A stretch of 64,000 bases of DNA from Thermotoga maritima MSB8 (GTDB lineage: Bacteria; Thermotogota; Thermotogae; Thermotogales; Thermotogaceae). Under the pieces are notes generated by a model, which saw nothing but the letters and a program-made list of their open reading frames with translations, did no database searches and had not been told where the DNA came from. A program made the position numbers and the translations under genes. The stretch lies in NCBI RefSeq assembly GCF_000008545.1, contig NC_000853.1, positions 1,440,465 to 1,504,464 on the forward strand, read 5' to 3'. How positions within the stretch are numbered: position 1 is the stretch's first letter; every line of letters starts with the position of its first letter. Positions 44,599 through 55,530 of the stretch are shown here, piece after piece.

Positions 44599-45228
44599 TC
44601 ACCTCGAGTAGAATTCGATAACGGTCTGAAGATCAACTGGAAGATCGGTAACTTCCTCAAGGCTCGGATATCTCAGGAAAGTGCCTCTGTAGTTGTCATA
44701 ATCAACCTCTATCCAGGGCACGATGCTTCTTTCTTTATTGGCTTCTATGGCCTTTTTAATCACTTCGAGGTCTCTACTTTTTTCTCTCACTTCGACTACA
44801 TCGTTTGGTCTCAGAAGGTAACTCGGTATGTTCACTTTCTTTCCATTCACAAGGAAGTGTCCGTGATTAACCAGCTGCCTCGCCTGTCTTCTGTTTATGG
44901 CGAATCCCATCCTGTACACGACGTTGTCCAGCCTGGCTTCAAGGATCTGGATCAAGTTCTCTCGAGTGTCTCCTGCCTTCTGCATAGCTTTTTCCACGTA
45001 CCTTTCAAACTGTCTTTCGAGTATACCGTAGATTCTCTTGACTGTCTGTTTAGCCCTGAGCTGTATACCGTACTGTGTGAGCTTGGTTCTTCTCTGACCG
45101 TGCTGACCTGGCGCGTAAGGTCTTCTGTCAAAAGCGCACTTGTCGGTGTAACACCTTTCTCCTTTAAGATAGAGTTTCATTCCTTCTCTTCTGCAAAGCT
45201 TGCAAAGAGGTCCTGTATATCTCGCCAT
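44599..45228 (-). CDS. rpsD: Ribosomal protein S4
   Basis: A 209-residue S4, a primary 16S binder. The N-terminal zinc-type region keeps four cysteines (CKLCRREG and [19 protein letters not shown]), as in Gram-positives. The S4 RNA-binding domain ([25 protein letters not shown], in parts) is complete. Confidence 0.97.
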   Translation of the reverse strand: MARYTGPLCKLCRREGMKLYLKGERCYTDKCAFDRRPYAPGQHGQRRTKLTQYGIQLRAKQTVKRIYGILERQFERYVEKAMQKAGDTRENLIQILEARLDNVVYRMGFAINRRQARQLVNHGHFLVNGKKVNIPSYLLRPNDVVEVREKSRDLEVIKKAIEANKERSIVPWIEVDYDNYRGTFLRYPSLEEVTDLPVDLQTVIEFYSR

Positions 45229-45240
45229 TTCGTTCCCTCC

Positions 45241-45633
45241 TCACACTCTTCTTCTCTTCTTGGGTCTGCAACCGTTGAACGGAATAGGAGTAACATCCTT
45301 TATCTGGTTGATTTCAAGACCGGCGCCCTGAAGCGTTCTTATCGCGGGTTCCCTTCCTGGGCCAGGTCCTTTCACAAGAACATCGACTTTTTTGATGCCC
45401 ATCCTGAGAGCTTCTCTTGCCACTTTATCGGCTGCCAGCTGAGCAGCATAGGGTGTGCCCTTCCTTGTTCCCTCAAATCCCACCGTTCCTCCACTGGCCC
45501 AGGTGAGTGTATTTCCATCTTTGTCGGTGAGAGTGATTATAGTGTTGTTGAAAGTAGATTTTATATGCACCACTCCGTAATCAAAACTAACCTTTTTCTG
45601 TTTTTTTGAAGAGCCGCCTCTTTTTCTTGCCAT
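45241..45633 (-). CDS. rpsK: Ribosomal protein S11
   Basis: A 130-residue S11 of the 30S platform. Typical are [42 protein letters not shown] and the C-terminal [18 protein letters not shown]. Complete. Confidence 0.97.
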   Translation of the reverse strand: MARKRGGSSKKQKKVSFDYGVVHIKSTFNNTIITLTDKDGNTLTWASGGTVGFEGTRKGTPYAAQLAADKVAREALRMGIKKVDVLVKGPGPGREPAIRTLQGAGLEINQIKDVTPIPFNGCRPKKRRRV

Positions 45634-45651
45634 TCAATTCCCTCCCTTACT

Positions 45652-46029
45652 TCATGAAGACTTCTTTTTGGTCTTTATCCTGCTTGGTCTGGGTCCTTTC
45701 CTTGTTCTCGCGTTCGATCGGGTCTTTTGACCTCTCACGGGAAGTCCAAGCTTGTGTCTGATACCTCTGTAACATCCTATCTCTATGAGTCGTCTGATGT
45801 TTCTTTCAACCTCGCTTCTGAGTTCTCCTTCCACCTTGAAGTGATCCTGGATGTACTTGGTGATTTTGCTGATCTCCTCATCGGTGAGGTCTCCCACTCT
45901 TTTTTCCGGATCTATACCAGTGTTTTTCAAAATTTCAAAGGATCTGCTCCTTCCAATTCCGTAGATGTAAGTCAGCGCCACCCAGACCTTTTTGTTGTTT
46001 GGAAGCTCAACACCTACGATACGAGCCAT
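45652..46029 (-). CDS. rpsM: Ribosomal protein S13
   Basis: A 125-residue S13 of the 30S head, contacting the 50S and P-site tRNA. Conserved: [42 protein letters not shown] (in parts) and a basic tail. Complete. Confidence 0.97.
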   Translation of the reverse strand: MARIVGVELPNNKKVWVALTYIYGIGRSRSFEILKNTGIDPEKRVGDLTDEEISKITKYIQDHFKVEGELRSEVERNIRRLIEIGCYRGIRHKLGLPVRGQKTRSNARTRKGPRPSRIKTKKKSS

Positions 46030-46044
46030 TCATTTCCCTCCTCC

Positions 46045-46161
46045 TCAACCTTGCTTCTGATTGTGTTTTGGGTTAACCTTGCAGATAACATAGACTCTCT
46101 TCTTTCTTCTGATTATTTTGCAGTGTTCACATCTCTTCTTTACAGAAGCCTGAACCTTCAT
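46045..46161 (-). CDS. rpmJ: Ribosomal protein L36
   Basis: A 38-residue protein beginning [20 protein letters not shown] and ending [11 protein letters not shown], the zinc-type L36 with its Cys-x2-Cys, third Cys and His ligands. ATG at 46161 follows GGAG. It lies between infA and rpsM as in the standard operon. Confidence 0.96.
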
Positions 46162-46179
46162 TCCTCCTCACTCCTTTCG

Positions 46180-46405
46180 TTACTCTGGTTTTTTTCTATA
46201 AACGATTCGTCCTCGAGTGAGATCGTACACAGAGAGTTCAACAATAACCCGATCTCCAGGAACCAGTCTTATAAAATTTTTTCTCATCCTGCTCAGAAAC
46301 ATGGGCTAGCACTTTGTGCCCATTGTCTAATTCTACTCTAAACATAGCGTTAGGTAAAGCCTCTATTATGGTTCCTTCCATCCGGATGACATCTTCCTTT
46401 CCCAT
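46180..46405 (-). CDS. infA: Translation initiation factor IF-1, one-base frameshift
   Basis: IF-1 blocks the A site during initiation. From the ATG at 46405 (behind AGGAGGGATGAA) the frame reads [20 protein letters not shown] and continues to about codon 37. It then breaks: the sequence has one extra base in GAGC, where the family would read GGC (near 46291-46294). Removing it gives [18 protein letters not shown] and a normal 74-residue IF-1 ending YRKKPE at TAA 46180. As written it stops early at about 58 codons. IF-1 is essential, so a sequence error is likely. Confidence 0.9.
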
Positions 46406-46406
46406 T

Positions 46407-47159
46407 TCATCCCTCCTTGGTCAATATCTCCGCCCCGTTTTCTGTTATCAGAATCGTGTGTTCAAAATGAGCGCATCTGGAACCGTCTACTGTAACGGCT
46501 GTCCATCCGTCTTCTTTCACAACAACTCTCCAGTCTCCTTCACTCACCATGGGTTCTATGGCCAGCGTCATACCCTTTCTTAATACCACACCCGTTCCGG
46601 GTGTTCCGTAGTTTGGAATTTGAGGGTCTTCGTGGAGTTCTCTCCCCACTCCATGACCCACATAATCCCTGATCACGTTGAAACCTACCGATTCAACTGT
46701 TTCTTGAATACAGTGCGAAACATCTCCAAGTCTGATGCCGGGTTTTATCATCTTTATAGCCTTTTCCAGAACCTCTCTTGTTACTCTCACCAGTTCTTTT
46801 CCTCTTTCATCGGTTTCTCCAACGATGTATGTAACGGCCGCATCACCGTAAAGTCCCTGATATACCGCTCCGACATCTACAGATACAATGTCTCCTTCTT
46901 TAAAAACCTTCTCCTTCAAAGGAAGACCGTGTACCACCTCTTCGTTCACAGAAACACAAGTTGCGTATTTGTAACCACCGTATCCCTTGAAAGCTGGTTT
47001 GACTCTGAGTTTTTTGAAGATCTCCAGAACAAGTGTTTCAACATCCCATGCGGTTTTTCCTGGAACGATCACCTTTCTAACTTCCCTCAAAGCTACTGCG
47101 ACCGCTTTTCCGGCTTTTTTCATTTTCTCGATCTCAGAGGGTGTCTTTATTCTTATCAT
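46407..47159 (-). CDS. map: Methionine aminopeptidase, type I
   Basis: A 250-residue MetAP removing N-terminal methionine from new proteins. The five metal ligands are in [19 protein letters not shown] (two Asp), [14 protein letters not shown] (His), LAIEPMV (Glu) and HFEHTI (Glu). Its stop lies one base before the infA start, and its start overlaps adk by four bases. Confidence 0.96.
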   Translation of the reverse strand: MIRIKTPSEIEKMKKAGKAVAVALREVRKVIVPGKTAWDVETLVLEIFKKLRVKPAFKGYGGYKYATCVSVNEEVVHGLPLKEKVFKEGDIVSVDVGAVYQGLYGDAAVTYIVGETDERGKELVRVTREVLEKAIKMIKPGIRLGDVSHCIQETVESVGFNVIRDYVGHGVGRELHEDPQIPNYGTPGTGVVLRKGMTLAIEPMVSEGDWRVVVKEDGWTAVTVDGSRCAHFEHTILITENGAEILTKEG

Positions 47160-47818
47160 TTATCACTCCACCCTATTATCTTTAACACTTCAGCGATCAC
47201 GTTGTCTATTCCTATGGTACCATCCACTCGTTTGAGAATGCCCTTTTTATCGTAGTAATCAATCACTGGCTGTGTCTTTTCGAGATAAACCTTGTATCTG
47301 TGTCTCACTGTTTCTTCTTTGTCGTCTTCTCTCTGAACGAGCTTCACTTTACAATCATCGCACAGTTCGTCTTCTTTTGGAGGGAGCGAAATCAAATTGT
47401 AAATTCTTCCACATTTCGGGCAGATCCTTCTGGCCGTGAGCCTCTGAACGACCACTTCCTCAGGAACTTCAAAGAGTACAGCAGCCGTGAGCTCTTTGTT
47501 TTGAGTTTTCAAAAAGCCGTCGAGGAATTCCGCCTGAGCAACGGTTCTTGGATAGCCGTCCAGTATGAATCCTCTTTCACAATCTTTTTCTGAGAGTCTT
47601 CTTTTCACAACCTCGTTCACGAGTTCGTCCGGAACGAGTTCTCCCCTTTCCATGATCTCTTTTATCTTTTTCCCAAGCTCGTCGTTCTCTTTTTTTACAA
47701 TGTCCCTGAAAATGTCACCGGTGGATATATGAGGAATCCCCGTTATTTCCTGCAATCTCTTTGCGTAGGTTCCTTTTCCTGCACCTGGAGGTCCTAGAAA
47801 GACAAGGTACGCCATCAT
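47156..47818 (-). CDS. adk: Adenylate kinase with zinc-type lid
   Basis: A 220-residue kinase converting ATP and AMP to two ADP. The P-loop is [17 protein letters not shown]-binding ISTGDIFRD and [14 protein letters not shown] follow. The lid carries four cysteines ([10 protein letters not shown] and CDDCK), a zinc-type lid common in thermophiles. Overlaps secY by four bases. Confidence 0.96.
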   Translation of the reverse strand: MMAYLVFLGPPGAGKGTYAKRLQEITGIPHISTGDIFRDIVKKENDELGKKIKEIMERGELVPDELVNEVVKRRLSEKDCERGFILDGYPRTVAQAEFLDGFLKTQNKELTAAVLFEVPEEVVVQRLTARRICPKCGRIYNLISLPPKEDELCDDCKVKLVQREDDKEETVRHRYKVYLEKTQPVIDYYDKKGILKRVDGTIGIDNVIAEVLKIIGWSDK

Positions 47819-49110
47819 CTTCTCCCCCTTATTTTACCCTTTTTGATGAATCCTTCGTAGTGTCTCATCACCATGTGGGTTTCCATTTGCTGGATGATGT
47901 CAAGAGCAACTCCCACAGCGATCAGAGCGGAAGTTCCTCCGATCCAAACGTTCACCTTTATGGCTCCCTGGACCAGGTAGGGAAGAAGTGCTATGACTAC
48001 GAGGAAGACCGCTCCAATAAACGTCACTCTGTTCAGAACTCTGTGGAGGTACTGCTCCGTTGATCTTCCAGGTCTCAAGCCAGGAATGTAGCCTCCATAC
48101 TTTCGGATGTTCTCAGAGATCTCTCTGGGATCGAATATCACGACGCTGTAGAAGTAAGTGAAGAAGAAAACCAGCAATCCATAGATGAGAAGGTAGAGGA
48201 ATCCACCTGCTCTGAAGAGATTTTTAAGAGTCTCGTTGTTTGTTATTGAAGCGATTGCAGAGGGTATTGAAACTATGGCACTCGCAAAGATGATGGGAAT
48301 CACACCACCCTGGTTCACCTTTATAGGAAGATACGTGCTGGCTCCCCCATACACTCTCCTTCCCGTGACCCTTCTTGCGTACTGTATGGTGATCCTTCTC
48401 TCTGCCTGCTGAACGAGTATAATCCCGAATATCGTGATGAGAGCAACAGCTATGAGAAAGATCCATTCCAGGAGATTCAGACCGCCGAGATACGCCTGTC
48501 TGATGTAGCTTGGGTACCTTGCCACTATTCCTGCGAAGATCAGGATCGAGATACCGTTTCCTATACCCTTTTCTGTGATCCTTTCACCGAGCCAGAGCAG
48601 AAACATAGTTCCAGCAAGCATGGACATGGTGGAGAGAACAGTGAACTGAAGCACATTAACACCGGGAGCTACCATGTCTGGATTCGATCTTGCAAGGGAA
48701 AAGGAAACAAAGAAAGCCTGAAAACCACCTATCAAAAGTGTGAGACGTCTTGTGTACTTCGCAAACTTCTTTCTTCCCTCTTCACCCTCTCTGAGCATCT
48801 CCTTGAGCGAAGGCATAACGGATGCCAGGAGTTGAAGGATGATCGATGCGGTTATGTAGGGAGTGACACTCATGGTAAAAACGGAGAATCGACTGAGAGC
48901 GCCTCCAGTGAACACATCGTAGAAACTCAAAATTCCAGCGACACCGGCAGTTTCCGCTATTCTTCTGAAGATTTCCCCCCACGCTTCCAGATTCAACCCA
49001 GGAACGGGGATGTAAATCCCCATCCTGAAAACGATCAAAGCGAGGAACGTGAAGATGATTCTGTCGCGAAGCTCTGGTATTTTAAAAGCGTTTTTGAAAG
49101 CTTGCCACAT
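47815..49110 (-). CDS. secY: Preprotein translocase subunit SecY
   Basis: A 431-residue channel subunit with ten hydrophobic helices. Conserved segments include [22 protein letters not shown] (in parts), the plug region [22 protein letters not shown] and the C-terminal [21 protein letters not shown]. It forms the Sec pore with SecE and SecG, which are encoded elsewhere. One base before rplO. Confidence 0.97.
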   Translation of the reverse strand: MWQAFKNAFKIPELRDRIIFTFLALIVFRMGIYIPVPGLNLEAWGEIFRRIAETAGVAGILSFYDVFTGGALSRFSVFTMSVTPYITASIILQLLASVMPSLKEMLREGEEGRKKFAKYTRRLTLLIGGFQAFFVSFSLARSNPDMVAPGVNVLQFTVLSTMSMLAGTMFLLWLGERITEKGIGNGISILIFAGIVARYPSYIRQAYLGGLNLLEWIFLIAVALITIFGIILVQQAERRITIQYARRVTGRRVYGGASTYLPIKVNQGGVIPIIFASAIVSIPSAIASITNNETLKNLFRAGGFLYLLIYGLLVFFFTYFYSVVIFDPREISENIRKYGGYIPGLRPGRSTEQYLHRVLNRVTFIGAVFLVVIALLPYLVQGAIKVNVWIGGTSALIAVGVALDIIQQMETHMVMRHYEGFIKKGKIRGRR

Positions 49111-49554
49111 TTATATCACCTCAGCCTTACCACCAGCACTTTCTATCTTTTCTACAGCGCTCTTACTGAAAGCATGCGCTTTGACTACAAGTGGTTTGGT
49201 GAGTTCTCCGTCTCCGAGGATCTTTACCCCATCTTTCAGATCTTTTATGATCTTTCTTTCGATGAGTTTTTCAGGAGTCACTTCTTCGTTGGCTTCGAAC
49301 CTTTCTTCGAGAACTTTGACATTAACAACTGCATAGACCTTTTTGTTTATATTTTTGAATCCTCTCTTTGGAAGCCTTCTCTGGAGAGGTGTTTGACCTC
49401 CTTCAAACCAGATGTGGACCTTTCCGCTTCCTCTGGCTTTCTGTCCTTTGTGGCCCCTTCCACTGGTTTTTCCATGCCCAGATCCGGGACCTCTACCAAC
49501 TCTTTTTCTCTTTTTCATTGCCCCGGGAGTTGGTCTCAGATCTTCAAGCCTCAT
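49111..49554 (-). CDS. rplO: Ribosomal protein L15
   Basis: A 147-residue L15 with the glycine-rich N-terminus [21 protein letters not shown], and the C-terminal [19 protein letters not shown]. Complete; overlaps rpmD by four bases. Confidence 0.97.
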
Positions 49555-49754
49555 GCGTTGCTACCCCCTTCCTCAATCTCCTCTACTTCCACCAGATGCT
49601 TCACCTTTCTGATCATACCTCTGATCTGTGGCAAGTCGTCCTTTATGACCACCTGGTTGAGTTTCTTGAGTCCCAACCTTTTCACCGTGTCCTTTTGATC
49701 CCAGGAATAACCGATGGGACTCTTGACCAGTTTTATTTTCAGCTTCTTAGGCAT
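49551..49754 (-). CDS. rpmD: Ribosomal protein L30
   Basis: A 67-residue L30: [21 protein letters not shown] and [21 protein letters not shown] (in parts) match the family. The last residues overlap rplO; the start overlaps rpsE by eight bases. Confidence 0.96.
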
Positions 49755-50283
49755 TGTTCTCCCTCCTCACACCTTTGAACACTTCTTCGACTGAGATATC
49801 CCTGAGTTTTGCAACTTTTCTTGGATCCAGGAGATTCTTCAAACCGTTCATTGTTGCAAGAGCGAGATTCAAAGGATTGGTGGACCCGAGCGATTTTGTG
49901 AGTATGTTCTGGATTCCCGCGAGCTCAACAACAGCTCGGACAGTACCACCTGCGATGATACCTGTACCGGGTGCGGCGGGTTTCAGAAGTACTTTGGAAG
50001 CGTCCTGTCTTCCTATGACTTCGTGCGGTATGGTCCCGTTGATTACAGGAACCTCTACAATATTTCTCTTTGCAGCCGATATGGCCTTTCTGATTGCTTC
50101 AGGAACCTCTCTTGCCTTTCCTATTCCCAATCCCACTTTACCGTTCTTGTTTCCAACTATGGCAACAACTCTGAAGCTCAGATTCTTACCACCCTTTGTG
50201 ACTTTGGAGGTTCTCCTTATTTCTATTATCTTCTCTTCGAATTCTTCATACTGTATTTCCTTCATAACTCCCTGTGTTTCCAC
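49747..50283 (-). CDS. rpsE: Ribosomal protein S5
   Basis: A 178-residue S5. The N-terminal double-stranded RNA-binding part shows [19 protein letters not shown] and [14 protein letters not shown]; the second domain has [20 protein letters not shown]5 supports decoding accuracy. Complete. Confidence 0.97.
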   Translation of the reverse strand: METQGVMKEIQYEEFEEKIIEIRRTSKVTKGGKNLSFRVVAIVGNKNGKVGLGIGKAREVPEAIRKAISAAKRNIVEVPVINGTIPHEVIGRQDASKVLLKPAAPGTGIIAGGTVRAVVELAGIQNILTKSLGSTNPLNLALATMNGLKNLLDPRKVAKLRDISVEEVFKGVRRENNA

Positions 50284-50297
50284 AGTACCACCCTCCT

Positions 50298-50666
50298 TCA
50301 GAATTCGAGTCCAGCTTCTCTGGCTCCATCTGCCAGTGCCTTAACCCTACCATGGTACTTATATCCGCCTCTATCGAACACGACCTTCTTTATACCCTTT
50401 TCGAGAGCCCTTTTTCCTATGAGAAGCCCTACTTCTTTGGCTGCCTCTACGTTCCACGTTTTCTGAAGCTTTTCCCTCAGCTCGGGGTCGAGAGTAGAAG
50501 CGGAAACGAGAGTGTGACCTATAGTGTCATCTATGATCTGTGCGTATATGTGTTTATTGCTTCTGAAAACACATAGCCTTGGTCTTTCAGGAGTTCCGAA
50601 TACCTTTTTTCTAACTCTTCTGTGCCTTCTGAGTCGCTGCTCTTTTTTTGACTCCTTCTTTATCAT
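50298..50666 (-). CDS. rplR: Ribosomal protein L18
   Basis: A 122-residue L18 that binds 5S r[23 protein letters not shown] and [25 protein letters not shown] (in parts) are diagnostic. Complete. Confidence 0.97.
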
Positions 50667-50680
50667 TTCAGCTACCCCCT

Positions 50681-51235
50681 TTATGCTTTCTTACCTTCTT
50701 TCTGTCTCACCACTTCACCAACGTACCTGATTCCCTTTCCGGTGTAGACATTTGGTGGTCTGAACGCTCTGATCTCAGCGGCAACCTGACCTACTCTCTG
50801 TTTATCGATGCCAGAAACGATTATTCTGTTCGGTGCAGGAACCTCGATCTTCACGTCAGAGGGTATCTCGTAAACAACGGGGTGAGCGTATCCAAGGTTC
50901 ATCACCAGAGTGTTTCCCTGAAGCTGGGCCCTGTAACCGATTCCCACGATTTCCAGCTCTTTCTTGTAGCCTTCTGTTACACCAACAACCATGTTTCTGA
51001 TGAGGGACCAGTAAGTTCCCTGAAACATCTTCACTTTTCTCCAATCGGATTTTCTGATAATTTGTTCCTCGTTGGGTCTTACCCACACTTCGTTGCCTTC
51101 GACTTCTATCTTCACATAAGGGAGAAATTCCTGACTGAGCTCTCCCTTGGGCCCCTTCACCTTAACAACGTTGTCTTTTATTTCAACCGTAACACCCTGT
51201 GGTAAGACTATGGGCTTTTTCGCGAGTCGAGACAT
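50681..51235 (-). CDS. rplF: Ribosomal protein L6
   Basis: A 184-residue L6 with two related domains; [14 protein letters not shown] in the first and [20 protein letters not shown] and the ending [19 protein letters not shown] in the second. Complete. Confidence 0.97.
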
Positions 51236-51248
51236 TCAAAACACCTCC

Positions 51249-51653
51249 TCACCAGACGTAAGCGATTACTTCTCCACCGACTCCAAGCTGACGCGCTTCC
51301 TTATCCGTTAGAACGCCCTTAGAAGTAGTGAGAATAGCTATTCCAAGACCGTTTTTCACTTTTGGAATGTGGTCCTTATCAACGTAGATTCTCCTACCCG
51401 CGTGAGATACTCTGACAATACCGTGAATAACTCTTTCTCTGTTCTTTCTTCCGCCTTTGTATTTGAGATAGACCCTCAGTATTCCCTGCTTTCCGTCCTC
51501 AATGTATTTGTAGTCTGCTATGAACCCTTCTCTTTTCAGGATCTCGCAGATCTTCTTCTTGAGGTTAGAAGCAGGTATATCCGTATATTCTTTGAAAACC
51601 ATATTGGCATTTCTGATTCTTGTTAGCATGTCAGCAATTGGATCACTCCACAC
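51249..51653 (-). CDS. rpsH: Ribosomal protein S8
   Basis: A 134-residue S8, a primary 16S binder and known operon regulator in E. coli. It has [15 protein letters not shown] at the start and [20 protein letters not shown] at the end. Complete. Confidence 0.97.
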   Translation of the reverse strand: MWSDPIADMLTRIRNANMVFKEYTDIPASNLKKKICEILKREGFIADYKYIEDGKQGILRVYLKYKGGRKNRERVIHGIVRVSHAGRRIYVDKDHIPKVKNGLGIAILTTSKGVLTDKEARQLGVGGEVIAYVW

Positions 51654-51668
51654 AGTACCATCCCTCCC

Positions 51669-51854
51669 TTACCAGCTTGCCTTCCGAACTCCAGGGAGCT
51701 TTCCTTCCAGAGCAAGCTTCCTGAAACAAATTCTGCAGAGTCCGAATTCTCTGTACACCGCTCTCGGGCGTCCACAGATGTGGCACCTCGTGTACTCACG
51801 AACCTTGTACTTCTTCGGTTTCTTCCACCTTTCTATCATCGCCTTCTTGGCCAT
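51669..51854 (-). CDS. rpsZ: Ribosomal protein S14, zinc type
   Basis: A 61-residue short S14 with the zinc ribbon CHICGRP and CRICFRKLA. Such C+ forms are usual in Gram-positives and thermophiles. Complete and between rplE and rpsH. Confidence 0.97.
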   Translation of the reverse strand: MAKKAMIERWKKPKKYKVREYTRCHICGRPRAVYREFGLCRICFRKLALEGKLPGVRKASW

Positions 51855-51868
51855 TCATCTCACCTCCG

Positions 51869-52423
51869 TTATCCTCTCTTGAAAGGCATTCCGAAGAGTT
51901 CAAGAAGCCTTCTGGCTTCCTGATCTGTCTTCGCGGTTGTGACAATGGTGATGTCCATTCCCTGGATTCTTCTGACTTCATCTGGATTCAGTTCAGGGAA
52001 AACCAGCTGTTCAGAAAGACCAAAGGAGTAATTTCCTCTTCCGTCAAAGGAATTGGGATCGAGTCCCCTGAAGTCTCTCACCTTAGGCAACACGATGTTT
52101 ATGAGCTTGTAGAGAAAGTTGTACATCCTGGCTCCCCTGAGGGTTACTTTCAAACCTATCGGCATTCCTTTTCTTATCTTGAAGTTGGAAATACTCTTCC
52201 TTGCCCTTGTAACAATGGGTTTTTGTCCCGTGATTTTTGCGAGTTCGTTTGCATGTCGTTCTATGAGATCATAGTTTCTGGAACCTTCACCGATTCCCAT
52301 GTTTATGACGATTTTGACCAGCTTCGGAACCTGATGGATGTTTTTGTAGTTGAACTCCTTCATCAAAGCGGGTACTATCTCCTTTTCGTACTGATCTTTC
52401 AGAGGAACGTATTCATATCTCAT
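51869..52423 (-). CDS. rplE: Ribosomal protein L5
   Basis: A 184-residue L5 binding 5S rRNA and P-site tRNA. Family parts: [40 protein letters not shown] (in parts) and [20 protein letters not shown]. The ATG at 52423 follows GGGAGGAAT; the longer frame overlaps rplX. Confidence 0.97.
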   Translation of the reverse strand: MRYEYVPLKDQYEKEIVPALMKEFNYKNIHQVPKLVKIVINMGIGEGSRNYDLIERHANELAKITGQKPIVTRARKSISNFKIRKGMPIGLKVTLRGARMYNFLYKLINIVLPKVRDFRGLDPNSFDGRGNYSFGLSEQLVFPELNPDEVRRIQGMDITIVTTAKTDQEARRLLELFGMPFKRG

Positions 52424-52436
52424 ACCGATTCCTCCC

Positions 52437-52754
52437 TCAATCTTTGTCAATGATCTCACCACACTTCTTGCAGTATCTTACCTTTTTTCCATCCTCGGTA
52501 AACCTGTAGCCAACCCTTGTTCTCTTATCACAAGCAGGACAGACAACCATGACTTTGGACGCATAAATTGGCGCCTCTCTTTCTATGATCCCGCCTTCAC
52601 GAAGCTGGGGAACGGGTCTCTGGTGCCTTTTCACCATGTTCACGTTTTCAACGATGACTTTGTTTTCCTTTGGTATCACTCTGAGAACCTTTCCCCTTTT
52701 TCCCTTGTCCTTTCCGGAAATCACTTCGACAAGATCACCTTTTTTTATCCTCAT
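52437..52754 (-). CDS. rplX: Ribosomal protein L24
   Basis: A 105-residue L24, an assembly initiator of the 50S. The KOW motif [20 protein letters not shown] is at the start; a C-terminal four-Cys ribbon ([20 protein letters not shown]) is present as in zinc-type L24. Complete. Confidence 0.97.
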   Translation of the reverse strand: MRIKKGDLVEVISGKDKGKRGKVLRVIPKENKVIVENVNMVKRHQRPVPQLREGGIIEREAPIYASKVMVVCPACDKRTRVGYRFTEDGKKVRYCKKCGEIIDKD

Positions 52755-52766
52755 CTCCGTATCACC

Positions 52767-53135
52767 TCACCAAACTTCTGGTGCGAGGGATACTATTTTC
52801 ATGAACCCCTTTTCTCTGAGTTCCCTCGCGACCGGTCCAAAGATTCTGGTACCTCTGGGAGCGTTGAACTTGTCAATGAGAACAGCCGCGTTGTCATCGA
52901 ATCTGATGTAAGTACCATCGTTCCTTCTGATTTCCTTCTTTGTTCTCACAATAACCGCTCTGACTACGTCTCCTTTTTTCACATCAGAATTTGGGATGGC
53001 TTCTCTGACTGAACACACAACTATATCTCCAACCGTTCCGTACTTTTTATGGAACCCACCGATAACTCTTATAACTCTGAGCTTTTTAGCGCCGGAGTTG
53101 TCTGCCACATTGAGGTAGGTCTCTTGCTGTATCAT
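52767..53135 (-). CDS. rplN: Ribosomal protein L14
   Basis: A 122-residue L14. It has [19 protein letters not shown] and the signature [21 protein letters not shown] (in parts) ending [10 protein letters not shown]. Complete; overlaps rpsQ by four bases. Confidence 0.97.
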   Translation of the reverse strand: MIQQETYLNVADNSGAKKLRVIRVIGGFHKKYGTVGDIVVCSVREAIPNSDVKKGDVVRAVIVRTKKEIRRNDGTYIRFDDNAAVLIDKFNAPRGTRIFGPVARELREKGFMKIVSLAPEVW

Positions 53136-53455
53136 GATTCAACCCCTCCCTTGCCCTCGACTGCTTCTATTTCTTCTTGAATGTCCTCTTTTTCTTTCAC
53201 AACTCTTTCGGGTTCAAACCTTTGAATGATCCTGACGACTCTCCATCTCTTCGTTTTGCTGAGAGGCCTTGTCTCTTCTATTTCAACAACATCTCCTATT
53301 TTACATTCGTTCCTCTCGTCGTGTGCGTGATATTTTTTCGTTCTTTTCACGTACTTTTTGTAAAGCGGGTGCTGTACGAGTTTTTCCACGGCAACAACCA
53401 CTGTCTTGTCCATTTTATCGCTCACAACTATTCCAGTCAAACGTTTCCTGGGCAT
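53132..53455 (-). CDS. rpsQ: Ribosomal protein S17, extended
   Basis: A 107-residue S17; the core ([40 protein letters not shown]) is normal. An acidic tail of about 22 residues ([15 protein letters not shown]) makes it longer than the usual 80-90 residues. Confidence 0.96.
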   Translation of the reverse strand: MPRKRLTGIVVSDKMDKTVVVAVEKLVQHPLYKKYVKRTKKYHAHDERNECKIGDVVEIEETRPLSKTKRWRVVRIIQRFEPERVVKEKEDIQEEIEAVEGKGGVES

Positions 53456-53459
53456 ATTT

Positions 53460-53660
53460 TCACCTCCTTATGCCTAACTCCCTCTCTCTGAGAATGGTCT
53501 TTATCCTGGCAATATCTCTCTTAGTGAGCTTTATGAGAGAAGTATTCTTCAGCTGTCCCATCGCAAGTTGGAATCTGAGTTCCATGAGCTGCCTCTTCTT
53601 TTCTTCGAGAAGGTTCTTCAATTCTTCATCTGTGTAGTTCCTGAGTTCGGAAGCCTTCAT
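53460..53660 (-). CDS. rpmC: Ribosomal protein L29
   Basis: A 66-residue helical L29 at the exit tunnel: [20 protein letters not shown] and [17 protein letters not shown], ending [15 protein letters not shown]. Complete. Confidence 0.97.
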   Translation of the reverse strand: MKASELRNYTDEELKNLLEEKKRQLMELRFQLAMGQLKNTSLIKLTKRDIARIKTILRERELGIRR

Positions 53661-54085
53661 ACTGCCTCACCCCCAATATGATGACGGGGAACTATCTTGG
53701 TAGCTATGGGAAGTTTACTCGCAGCGTATCTGAGAGCTTCATGGGCTGTTTCCTCATCGACTCCCGCCACTTCAAAGAGAATCTTCCCGGGTTTCACAAC
53801 GGCGACCCATCCTTCAACATTACCCTTACCTTTTCCCATCCTGGATTCAGGTGGTTTTTTCGTGTAAGGTTTGTCAGGGAATATTCTTATCCAGATCTTT
53901 CCGGATCTTTTCATAACCCTCAGCATGGCAATTCGGCAAGCTTCTATTTGCTGAGCTGTGATCCAGGCTGGTTCGAGTGCTTTGAGACCCCATTCACCGA
54001 ACTGAACAAATGTTCCTCCTTTTGCTTTTCCTTTCATTCTTCCTCTTTGTTGTTTTCTGTATTTGACCCTTCTTGGCATCAACAT
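53657..54085 (-). CDS. rplP: Ribosomal protein L16
   Basis: A 142-residue L16 near the A-site tRNA elbow. [42 protein letters not shown] (in parts) and [15 protein letters not shown] are diagnostic. The start is ATG 54085, with a second ATG two codons later. Confidence 0.97.
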   Translation of the reverse strand: MLMPRRVKYRKQQRGRMKGKAKGGTFVQFGEWGLKALEPAWITAQQIEACRIAMLRVMKRSGKIWIRIFPDKPYTKKPPESRMGKGKGNVEGWVAVVKPGKILFEVAGVDEETAHEALRYAASKLPIATKIVPRHHIGGEAV

Positions 54086-54099
54086 GGCAATTACCTCCT

Positions 54100-54729
54100 T
54101 TAGATATCAGCATCTCCCTTGTAAATCCACACTTTGATGCCGATAGTACCGTACTTGGTCCACGCAGTGGCTGTTCCATAATCTATGATCGCCTTTATTT
54201 TTTGAAGAGGCAATCTTCCTCTGAGGTACCATTCTCTTCTGGCGATCTCAGCTCCACCGAGCCTTCCAGCAACCATCACTTTTATTCCCTGTGCACCCTT
54301 TCTCATAGCGTTCATTATTGCTCTCTTCATTGCCACTTTGTAAGATGCCCTCTTTTCTATACGGGAAGCTATAGACTCGGCAACAAGCTGTGCATCGAGT
54401 TCGGGCGTTTTTATTTCTTCAATATTAATAACAACCCTTCTGTTGAACTTCCTCTCCAGCTCCTCTCTCAAGCTTGTTATCTCCGATCCTTTTCTTCCTA
54501 TGATGATTCCAGGCCTTGCTGTTTTCACGGTTATGTTGATTCTTTCGGCATCAGGTCTTTCCACGTAGATCTCGCTGATCCCGGCATGGTAGTACTTGTT
54601 CTTTATGATCTTTCTTATCTCTTCATCTTCGAGGAGCCACTCTTTGTAATTCTTTTCGTTGAACCATTTTGCTTGCCAGTCGGCACTCAGACCCAACCTG
54701 AAGCCGCGGGGATGCACTTTCTGACCCAC
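54100..54729 (-). CDS. rpsC: Ribosomal protein S3
   Basis: A 209-residue S3 at the mRNA entry. The KH domain has [21 protein letters not shown]; the C-terminal domain has [14 protein letters not shown] [21 protein letters not shown]. Complete. Confidence 0.97.
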   Translation of the reverse strand: MGQKVHPRGFRLGLSADWQAKWFNEKNYKEWLLEDEEIRKIIKNKYYHAGISEIYVERPDAERINITVKTARPGIIIGRKGSEITSLREELERKFNRRVVINIEEIKTPELDAQLVAESIASRIEKRASYKVAMKRAIMNAMRKGAQGIKVMVAGRLGGAEIARREWYLRGRLPLQKIKAIIDYGTATAWTKYGTIGIKVWIYKGDADI

Positions 54730-54738
54730 CGTATCACC

Positions 54739-55218
54739 TCACTCTTCGGATGATATCTTCTTTTGTAATTCTTCAAGAGCCTTCCGGTATTCATCTTCTC
54801 TACTGCGATCCCTCACCACGACTGTGATGTGGGACATTCTCTTCTGGATGATATCCGCCCTTCCCCTTCCTCTGGGCCAGATTCTTTTCATCCTTGGACC
54901 GTCGTTAACGTAACACTCAGAAACATAAAGATTCTCGACGCTCAACCCAAAGTTGTTTTCGGCATTCGCGACAGCCGATTTCAGTACCTTCTCCATTATT
55001 CTTGCGGCCTTCTTCGGTGAAAAAGCAAGAATCTGGAAAGCTTCTTCGACGGATTTTCCTCTTATCGTATTCGCTATCGCCCTGGCTTTTCTTGGAGAAA
55101 TCCTGATGTATTTTGCCACAGCTCTAGCTTCAATCTTCGGAAGAGAAGACAGGAGCTCTTTTCTCTTTTTATGGAAAAGTGAGCGCTTTAAACCGTTTCT
55201 GGGTACCTGGAGTTTCAT
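54739..55218 (-). CDS. rplV: Ribosomal protein L22, extended
   Basis: A 159-residue L22 whose long loop reaches into the exit tunnel. The core begins about residue 32 ([21 protein letters not shown]) and has [20 protein letters not shown]. An N-terminal extension of about 30 residues and a C-terminal tail make it longer than the typical 110. ATG at 55218 follows GGAGGGAAAGA. Confidence 0.96.
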
Positions 55219-55229
55219 TCTTTCCCTCC

Positions 55230-55517
55230 TCACTTCTTCAGTTCACCTTTTTTCGCTTTTTTGTCGGCATGACCTCCAAATCTTCTGGTTGGTGCAAATT
55301 CTCCAAGTCTGTGTCCAATCATGTTCTCCGTGATGTAAACCGGTATGTGTTTCATGCCGTTGTAAACCGCGATTGTGTGTCCTACCATTTCGGGAATGAT
55401 CATAGAGGCTCTGCTCCACGTTTTGATAACCTTCTTTTCACCGGTTTCGTTTAGTTTTCTGATTTTTTCCAGTAATTTTCTATCTACATAGGGTCCCTTT
55501 TTTCTGGAACGACCCAT
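55230..55517 (-). CDS. rpsS: Ribosomal protein S19
   Basis: A 95-residue S19 of the 30S head: [19 protein letters not shown] and [26 protein letters not shown] [19 protein letters not shown]. Complete. Confidence 0.97.
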
Positions 55518-55530
55518 TCAATTCACCTCC

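Noticed and set aside
44572..45609. 345-codon open frame on the + strand opposite rpsD/rpsK
   Set aside because: It lies wholly antisense to conserved ribosomal genes, its protein is Ser/Phe/His-rich and resembles nothing; it is a shadow of codon bias.
48832..49698. 288-codon + strand frame opposite secY/rplO
   Set aside because: Antisense shadow with low-complexity Ser/Phe content.
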